Positions 38,246 through 44,912 of a stretch of 44,912 bases of DNA are shown piece after piece. The first letter of the stretch is position 1; each line of letters begins with the position of its first letter. Location of the stretch: assembly GCA_009103225.1 (NCBI GenBank), contig RHPI01003491.1, forward strand, positions 199,863-244,774, written 5' to 3'. The notes beneath the pieces were generated by a model, which was not told where the DNA came from, searched no databases, and saw only the letters and a program-made list of their open reading frames with translations. The position numbers and the translations under genes are program-made. The stretch comes from Chlorokybus atmophyticus (Eukaryota > Streptophyta > Chlorokybophyceae > Chlorokybales > Chlorokybaceae).

Positions 38246-38894
38246 TCATGATTGTGACCCGACGACCATGAAGGGCAAGCAGGTTCCTGCATCATAACGG
38301 ATTATCATTGACAAAACATGTCAAACATCAATCATCAAAAGCCTGCCACCATGAACAAGCACACAACGCAACTTACATGTCCTGCATGTATTCGGTGACA
38401 AACATCTCCCCAGCTTCCTGAAGTGCACTCAGAGCTTTAGCCCTCCAGCGAAAGGTGGGTGTGTGAAACACGTCAGCTGCAACACCGCTTCAGTATATAT
38501 GCAATATAAGCAATTCAATTACAAATTGCATACCGTATTTCTCGTCAGCGAGAAGAGCGTTAACACATCCGCGCACAACTTTGCAAAAAGACAACTTGGG
38601 GATGATCGGAGCGGTGCTCTTCTGCATCCACCAAATTTCGCGCAGGGGTTGCGTAACGCGTGGCTTGCATGAACACCCAGATTACCAACAAGTATATATC
38701 AAGACATATGCTAGGACAACTCCTTACTTGCGGCGAGGACGTGCGGGGGGCGCAGCCGGCAAGGCTTGCTCATGTGCAACAATTGCACCTTCGCCAGCAG
38801 GTGCAGCGGCGCCAACAACAAACCGCCCACCAGGACCCCGAGGACGCGGGTAAGCACCATCGACGCGACGACTGCACTGCTTTGTGCGGGCCAT
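38148..38894 (-). CDS. Divergent histone H3, CenH3 (CENP-A)-like
   Basis: Exons 38894-38728, 38663-38534, 38476-38377 and 38286-38148 give about 178 residues. It starts MARTKQ like canonical H3, then a Pro/Gly/Ala-rich tail without the usual K9/K27 contexts. The core is a clear H3 fold: PLREIWWMQKSTAPIIPKL (alphaN), FRWRAKALSALQEAGEMF (alpha2), NLLALHGRRVTIMKKD (alpha3 start), then RGDA. CenH3-type marks are a loop 1 about ten residues longer than in H3, Trp before the alpha2 run (FRW, as CENP-A has FNW), and no Thr where H3 has EDTN. The exon 1-2 junction keeps frame only with a non-standard border (one base off for GT-AG), and the end is altered by an 85-bp duplication. It could be a host centromere histone, captured cargo, or a recent pseudogene. 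Confidence 0.72.
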
Positions 38895-39505
38895 CGCCAA
38901 CACCTACCCCAAACCTACCCCAAACTACACTCAAGCACGATAATACACAACACCAGCGAGGCAACAACAACCAAGGAGCACAAAGACGTTTCAGAAATAC
39001 GAATGCGCCACACGACCCAAAACAGACACATATGAGCCGCCGAAACGTCGAGGCACTTTCGCCTACGCAATCAGCTGCCAATTGGCCTACGAAACAGCCT
39101 GTGGAGCCGTCACCACCCTAACCCTAAAAGTGTCATTTATCAACAAGAATATGCCGATAACCGTACCAACTAAACGCGATCGATGCTAATGTGCATGACC
39201 GCGGTTAACAAACACATGTACAGGCGGGCAGTGAGCATCACCGCTGGTTCGCTTTAGCATGGTGAGCAATGAAGCTCAACAATGCTCATGTTGCTACATT
39301 CTTGCTTGAATACCATACAATTGCGTTGCTATAGTCAGATGAATCCCAACAACATTCTTGCCATTTGTGTGACATGCAGCCAAGATGCTGCGGTTGTAAT
39401 GCATTGTTTAATGTACATCTGCTAAGCCTGTCAATGGGCTTGAAATGTGTTTCAGTGTGTTGACGTTTGTGTATGATGCAAAGCATGCACACTTGCATGC
39501 ATGTC
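38895..39505. other. Intergenic DNA between H3-like and transposase genes
   Basis: No gene is recognised. It presumably contains the promoter of the H3-like gene and the 3' end of the transposase unit, which is transcribed in the same direction. Confidence 0.4.
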
Positions 39506-41554
39506 TCATGCCTTGAACATAATGAAAGTTCGCATGTACATCAAACATCTCAGCCACTGGTCATCAACTACAAGAGGGTCTTCGGCCGTTGCACTGGTGG
39601 TGGCTGCGTGTGATGTTGATGCCTCATTGCTCGAGGCATGAAAGAACTCGTGCAAGCGTGTCTGGTGCGAGGAGCCAAATAGCTGATGACGAATCACCAC
39701 ATTGCGGATGTGCCGCAGCGCCAACTGTAGATGCTCAGGCATAAAGAACTCACTGCCAGCCACGAAGGCCTCAATACTGTCCAAGTGCTGAGGACACCCG
39801 AATGTCGTCACAACCGGCGGTGCGCACTCATCATCATCTGCAATGTGTTATGTGAAAATCATGAGAAGGAAAGCTACATACGGTGTGCATGCACGCGTAC
39901 ACACCTTCCGCGTCGGGATCGGCGGTGTCGTCCGTCGGTGGAGTCAGTGCCCCAACACTCATAAAAATGTCCTCGTCACATTGGCTAGCCTCAGTAGGAA
40001 GATGATCATCCGCCTCAACGAACTCGTTAGCGGAGAGCATGTCAGCACGTGGAATGGGCAAACGCTGCATCATCTCACCCATGTCGTGTATCACCGCGTG
40101 AATGATGCGCTCGGTGTCGGCGGGAGTGGCCTCATACCATTCCGCGGGGGTAATGCCAGTCTTCCTCCAGCAGTTGGCAATGGTTGTGGCAGTCAGCTCG
40201 TCCCACGCCTCGTGATTCCACATGATGGCTTCACGCATCTGCACCTTCACTTTACTCAAGTCGAGGGTGGGGTCTGCACCATATTGCTGGAGAAGATGCT
40301 GCACAAGCTTCCTTTTGTACCCGCACATGAAGACCATCAACAACATGATATACACCACAATAAACTCTGACAAACAAGGGGGGTTTGGGGGGCCGGGGAA
40401 CCAAAAAATTCTGATATCTTGATAGAAATAAAGGCTCTGTTTGTTCATAACACGGCATGTATTGTGACTTACCTGGCCTTGTATGCAGCGATGATGCCAG
40501 CATCCAAAGGTTGGACTCTGGATGTAGTGTTGGCCGGAAGAAACAGACACTTTATGTGATTAGTGACAGCGTTCGGAAGCCTTCTTCCAAGCCCTGTTCC
40601 GCATACACGCAGGCATGCGTTGAGGAGTTGTCCATCAGCAGCAAGATGTGGCGGTTCTGTAGCTTCATATCTAGATTGAAGGCACACAACCACCGGCTGA
40701 AGACCTGTTGCAAGCATCACAACAGTAAGTGACATGCACAATCAATGCATGTGCAGCTGCAAATGAAGTTGCATATGCACATGCACTCACCCCGGAGTTC
40801 ATCCAAGCCTTCTTGTTGTAGTCGTAGTCAACGCCAATGCGGATTGGCGTCCAAGTGCTGCCAAAGGACTTCGGACGCTTGTAGGTGCCAATGATGAGGA
40901 CTGGTCGCTTTTTAGAACCGTCAGCGTTGACACACAAAACTGCCGTGATTCTGTCCTTCTCTCGCTTGCCCCCTCTAGCTTCCTCCGATGCAACTACTAA
41001 TGTACGACGCGGACGTGCTCTATAGAACACTCCGCTCTCATCCATGTTCCATACATCAATGATGCGATAGTTTGCTAAGATCAAAGGCAATCTACTACGA
41101 GCTGCATCCACACCCTCCGCATCTGCATCAGCTGCTTCGCTATGCAGAGTTTTCGCAGCAATTGAATGACGCTTTTTGAAACGGTGCACCCAACCTTGCG
41201 AAGCGTTGAACCCTTCTATTCCTAACCGGTTGGCAAAATCTGATGCTTTCTCCATCAACAATGCATCAGTGATCAACGCATTGCGTGCTCTGGCCTGTGC
41301 AAACCACTCATACAATCCATCTTCTAACTTGGGATGAGCCCCAATCCGCATCCTTTTGTTTTTGGCCGCATGCTTGCCACCCACAGCCAACGCATCGGCT
41401 ATTTGCTGTCGCTGTTTATTGAGAAGTTTGGAGAGCGAACTCTGCTTGATAGTGAACTTCAACTCAGATTTAATAATAGCAATCAAGTCCGCTTGCTTAA
41501 GACCTTCATTGGCGTCACACAACTCAAGTTATCACGCTTGATTTGTGCGGCCAT
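39506..41554 (-). pseudogene. Pogo/Tigger-type DDE transposase with CENP-B-like DNA-binding region, two small frameshifts
   Basis: Exons 5' to 3': about 41554-40791, 40704-40473, 40311-39905, 39837-39506; about 575 residues. Order: an N-terminal helix-turn-helix (QADLIAIIKSEL, QSSLSKLLNKQRQQI), then a CENP-B/Tc5 HTH (KLEDGLYEWFAQARARNALI, FNASQGWVHRFKKRHSI). The DDE domain follows with VWNMDESGVFYRARP (first Asp), ILLLMDNSSTHA (second Asp) and FLPANTTSRVQPLDAGII (third acidic residue). The C-terminus has ATTIANCWRKTGI. It would cut and rejoin the element ends. The frame slips by one base near 41525 and again near 40560 between LSLIT and IKCLFLP, so as assembled it is inactive or the errors are in the sequence. 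The catalytic residues survive. It is the best candidate for the mover of the 27652-42095 element. Confidence 0.88.
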
Positions 41555-42075
41555 GCTGACCTACAACAACAATCACACACTACATTACTGTTTGTGCATA
41601 CACAATCACACACTGCATGTACGTGCATGCACTGCATGTGCGTTGCAAACCCTTACTTGTTGTGCGCCGCCAGCAGCGGCGCTGCAACAGCCGTGACCAG
41701 CTAGCCGCCCTACAAGTTGAGCGGCATGCCCATCAACTATACACCGCCCGCCACCGCTGCCCCAGCCTGCGTCTCCTCACCGCCGTCGCTGCCGTCCGAA
41801 GTGGCGGCGATGATGCTTTGCAACGCTAAGTTACATTAAGATACAGTGAATCACATGCATCACGCCCATCATGCTCATCACGCTGCGTGCCGTATGCATC
41901 ACACTTGCACCCCCCGATACAAGCATATCCTCACTTAAACTTACGATTTTTTCAAGGAAAAAAGATATGCTCTTCGCGGTTAGTCATATTCTCTTGAGAC
42001 GCGTAATTTGCCTGTAGAACGTTTGGTAATCTCATTTTTTATGATACTAACGGGGTTATTCTCTTGAAATGAATT
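41555..42075. other. Subterminal region of the transposon, no gene
   Basis: A plus-strand open frame at 41617-41829 is unsupported. The last 130 bp hold inverted AAGAG[CA]ATA motifs that may be transposase-binding sites. Confidence 0.4.
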
Positions 42076-42095
42076 CTCTTGGCGGGGGTAGACTG
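42076..42095 (-). repeat. Right terminal inverted repeat
   Basis: It is the reverse complement of the left end with one mismatch (GCC for GCT) and is followed by TA at 42096-42097. Related inverted motifs lie at 41966, 41987, 42057 and 42072. Confidence 0.8.
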
Positions 42096-42260
42096 TACAA
42101 CGTTCATCACACCACACTTGGGAACACTGTACACTTTCTCGTGTTCTGATCGAAACACGTCCGTGTGAGAAGTGAAGGCCCCTACACCAGCAGGAGAGCG
42201 AGCAACAGCGGTGCCGGCGGCCGCAGCGTGGCTCCGCAAGTTGTCGTCAGCGTCCCTTCT

Positions 42261-44453
42261 ATGGCTTACTCCATAAACAGCAAGCGGTAAGCAACAATGG
42301 CAGTGGCAGCAAGCAGCTGCACGCTTCCGCAAGCTGCATGTGTTTTCAGAGAACAGGCATGATGGTGGTCTTGTTGTTGTCGTGTGTTAGCTTTGAGGGC
42401 AAGGTGTTCCTGGTGACTGGCGCCAGCAGCGGCATTGGCGCCGTCACCGCGGAGCACCTCGCCGCCCAGGGCGCCCACGTTTGGGTCACTGCTCGCCGCA
42501 AGGACCTCCTGGAGGAGCTTGAGCGGAAAATTGTGGGCGAAAGCGGCAAAGGTAGGGTTTCGAGTGTATGCACCATGCAAGTACGTGGGTTTGCTGTGTT
42601 CACTCTTGCGTGAAGCGCATGTGTGCTGAGCCTGGTTAGCAGCATATCTTGGGTACACAAAAGAGACAATTATGGCGGTTTCGGCTTTCTGTCGTGCATT
42701 ACGTCCATAGCAGCAGTTCAATTGGAAGCTGGAAGTCTGCCAGCACGCTTATCACCAGAGAACACCAACGTGAGAGTTGTTCGTCCGTTAGCTTCAGCAT
42801 TGCTTTAGCGTTATACTGCCACAACAATCACTGTTGTGGCAGTATAAGACCAATGCACTCTGCCACCACAACAGTGCCTGCTGTGGCGGCTGTTGTGGCA
42901 GTGAGTGGTAGCAGGTTGAGACATCAATCGAAGCAGCTTACACAATGTGTCACGCATTTACCATGTGAGTGTGAGTTATGTCCACCAACATGAACGCAGG
43001 TTCTATCACGGAGAGAATACGATGTGTACATAAAAGTGTTTGTTATGTCAACCAACATGAACGTGGGTCTATTATGGAGAGAAAACAATGTGTACATAAC
43101 AGCTTGCTTGCCAGTCGCTTCTGTGACCCCTTTTCGCATGCACCTTTAGCTTGTTAAATCAAACAGTCTTGCAGCGTCATGTTGTCGTTGTCCAGTGTTG
43201 CAACCATTGTTTCCAAACTCTCTTTTTCTCACAACACCAACAGTGGCTTTCTCCCCATGCGACAGCAACTGCCGCTGTGTTGGACGTGACAGACACAGCG
43301 CAAGTTGAGCAGGTCAAAAGGGGTGTGCATGGTTGTGTCACGTGGTGTGGTGCATAGCAGCTCCATCGCTGACTGTTGGTGTGTGTGCTGTTGGAGTTAG
43401 GTAGTAGCGGACATCGTGGCAGCGCATGGAAAGCTTGACGGGGCCTTCAATAATGCAGGTGTGCAGTCTCGCCTTGCTGCTCATACAAATACAGAGTTTG
43501 ACACAACTCTCTGTCATGTCAAAATTGTCTCTGTCAAGAATTGCGCTGGCATCAAGTAGATACTGTGCATTTTTTGCATGCCCACCCATACGCGCACATA
43601 CGCACACACGCCCAACTTGCATGGGTGGTTTAACTGGCAAGCACACGCAATGTTGCTGTGGTTGCAGGCTACAACCCACCAGCAAGCCTCGTTGTCAACA
43701 ACAGCATGGACGATTTGGACAAGACGCTGGCCATCAATGTTAGAGGCCAAGCAGCCTGTATGAAGGTAAACTTGTCTGCTGTTTTCCCAGCGCATGCTCT
43801 CTCACAGTGATGCAGGTGATGCCAGTGTTGTATTATGCGAGCCGTTGCTGATTTGCTGTGTCGTTGGGTTCTCTCAGGCGTTGTGCATTTACTCGGTCTT
43901 GTTTATTTGACTCTGTATCACCATTCTGTATGTTTACTCAACCGCAGGCAGAGCTGCGACAGATGCTCGCGCAAGGTCATGGCTCAGTTGTGAACAACAC
44001 AAGCATCGCTGGCCACAAGTACACGCCGCTCAGCAGCAGCTATTGCGCCAGCAAGGCTGCGCTTAACAGCTTCACTATCTCTGCAGCAGTGGAGGTAAAC
44101 ATCAAGTTAACCAGCAATGAATATACAGACACATGCGTGTGTGTGCGCGTGCGTGCGTCAGCATTGGGAGCAACCATGCTCATGTTGTTGTGCAGGTTGC
44201 GCAGAGTGGGGTGCGCGTGAACGCGATTGCTCCCGGTTTTACTCTCCCGTCAGAAATGTTCTCGGCAATGGTGAACGGCCCTTCCTATTCGCTGGACTCT
44301 ATTCTCAATCTCATTCCAAGCAAGAAAGTTGTTGACAGCGAAGAAGTTGCTGCTATGGTGGCAGTTCTACTTGATGACAGGCTGTCAAAGTCTGTGACAG
44401 GGCAAGTCATCAGCATTGATGGGGGTGCTGGTATCAACCACTACAATTTGTAG
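42261..44453 (+). CDS. Short-chain dehydrogenase/reductase (classical SDR)
   Basis: Seven exons: 42261-42286, 42391-42551, 43266-43312, 43401-43458, 43668-43765, 43948-44094, 44196-44453. All are in phase and give 264 residues, the classical SDR length. Seen are the N-terminal dinucleotide motif TGASSGIG (residues 18-25), an LDVTD adenine-pocket Asp, NNAG, the active site S-SSYCASK (Tyr-x-x-x-Lys), RVNAIAPGF and the C-terminal VTGQVISIDGGAG. Such enzymes reduce or oxidise alcohols, ketones or acyl-ACPs with NAD(P)H; the substrate cannot be read from the sequence. The short first exon (MAYSINSK) is chosen because GTAAGC at 42287 joins exactly in phase to exon 2 at 42391. An alternative start at 42338 reads through without that intron. 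The ATG is about 165 bp from the right end of the transposon, so its promoter lies next to the insertion. Confidence 0.92.
42811..42847. repeat. 16-bp inverted repeat hairpin in SDR intron 2
   Basis: Arms 42811-42826 and 42832-42847 are exact complements with a 5-nt loop. Partial copies of the arm core (CTGYCACAACA in either orientation) lie at about 42859-42901. Confidence 0.9.
42977..43109. repeat. Tandem duplication, period 67 bp, in SDR intron 2
   Basis: TATGTCMACCAACATGAACG recurs at 42977 and 43044, and GATGTGTACATAA-like ends follow each unit. The units are diverged at several positions. Confidence 0.88.
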
Positions 44454-44912
44454 TATGAGCCGTGTTGATATGATATATATTGGGGATTTGTCTCCTTGTG
44501 TCCATCTAGTATGCGAGTAGTGATGTGTTGTAGGATGCGATAAGCAACCACAGCGACATGTTGGGCTTTACGTGGCCCGTGTGCATAACCTATTGGTGGC
44601 TTGGCTCGTCAACACCTCCTCAGTAACCTATTGCGTGTACTGACCAATTAGCGCACAACCTGCAGGCGCCCCGACTTGAGCGCTAAGGAGGAGCACAGGT
44701 TGGCTTACTGCCTTTGCCAGTCGGTGAGACCTTTTCTGGACAGTCACTGTCTAGCAATGAACTCGCAGCTCACCCCTTGAATCACACGTCGGGTGTTCAG
44801 CAAGTACAAGTGATGACTGAATGCTTGTGCTGTCTTGTGTGCCAGTCACTGCATGTTGCATAAACACGCATACCCCGCTACACTTTTTTGTACGCTTGCT
44901 TGTGTGCTCCCC
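44454..44912. other. Intergenic DNA downstream of SDR, no gene seen
   Basis: No open frame or RNA gene was recognised up to the window end. Confidence 0.4.

Larger units (their letters stand above)
27652..42095. mobile_element. Candidate giant pogo/Tigger-type DNA transposon (14.4 kb) with nested elements
   Basis: The ends are a 20-bp terminal inverted repeat, CAGTCTACCCCCGCYAAGAG, matching at 19 of 20 positions. Each is flanked by TA, the target duplication of Tc1/mariner elements. A pogo-type transposase lies at 39506-41554, just inside the right end. Both subterminal regions carry several copies of AAGAG[CA]ATA in both orientations and share GCGGGGTTATTCTCT/CGGGGTTATTCTCT. The inside holds a Helitron remnant, a GIY-YIG-like gene, a divergent histone H3 gene and unrecognised genes. 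Ordinary pogo elements are 2-4 kb, so either this is an enlarged, cargo-bearing element or the left end belongs to another copy. The sequence alone cannot separate these. Confidence 0.5.

Noticed and set aside
39116-39128. Telomere-like CCCTAACCCTAA
   Set aside because: Only two units; too short to mean an interstitial telomere or a chromosome end.

Overview
This window is nuclear DNA from an intron-rich eukaryote, most likely a photosynthetic protist or alga. Genes carry many short GT-AG introns, and an unusual share of GC-AG introns, full of CA/TG and GTT microsatellites. The gene set fits a eukaryote with a secretory pathway and probably a plastid: oligosaccharyltransferase STT3, an alpha-carbonic anhydrase with a signal peptide, an N-extended enolase, a methyltransferase with a plastid-transit-like N-terminus, and a D-Ala-D-Ala-ligase-like ATP-grasp protein. 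I cannot name the species. All gene models were joined by hand from splice signals and phase. The protein families are firm, but single splice choices are less so.

Layout, left (host) arm, 0.2-22.8 kb. ATP-grasp protein (+, 15 exons, 202-3560); STT3 (-, 8 exons, 4807-8571); SAM methyltransferase (+, 3 exons, 9459-10847); enolase (-, 13 exons, 12485-15655); a beta-trefoil-lectin/sialate O-acetylesterase fusion (+, 14 exons, 16333-19959); alpha-carbonic anhydrase (-, 8 exons, 21111-22775). Neighbours alternate in strand, so convergent and divergent intergenic gaps of 0.7-1.6 kb alternate. I see no operon-like or pathway grouping.

Middle, 23.9-27.6 kb. An assembly gap (105 N plus 20 G) is followed by an AT-rich, gene-poor block with TA and TG microsatellites and two related GC-rich repeat islands.

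27.65-42.10 kb. A 20-bp inverted repeat starting CAGTCTACCCCC, flanked by TA on both sides, brackets 14.4 kb. That is the signature of a pogo/Tigger-type (Tc1/mariner superfamily) transposon. A matching pogo-type DDE transposase, slightly broken, lies just inside the right end on the minus strand. Between the ends lie a ~560-bp direct repeat with internal tandem repeats, unrecognised genes, a decayed Helitron Rep/helicase with several stops, a gene ending in a GIY-YIG-like nuclease domain, and a divergent histone H3 gene with CenH3 (CENP-A)-like features. This is either a giant cargo-carrying pogo element or a nest of elements around a host gene; the inverted ends make the first option worth testing.

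Right arm, 42.26-44.45 kb. A 7-exon short-chain dehydrogenase/reductase gene (+) begins about 165 bp outside the right transposon end.
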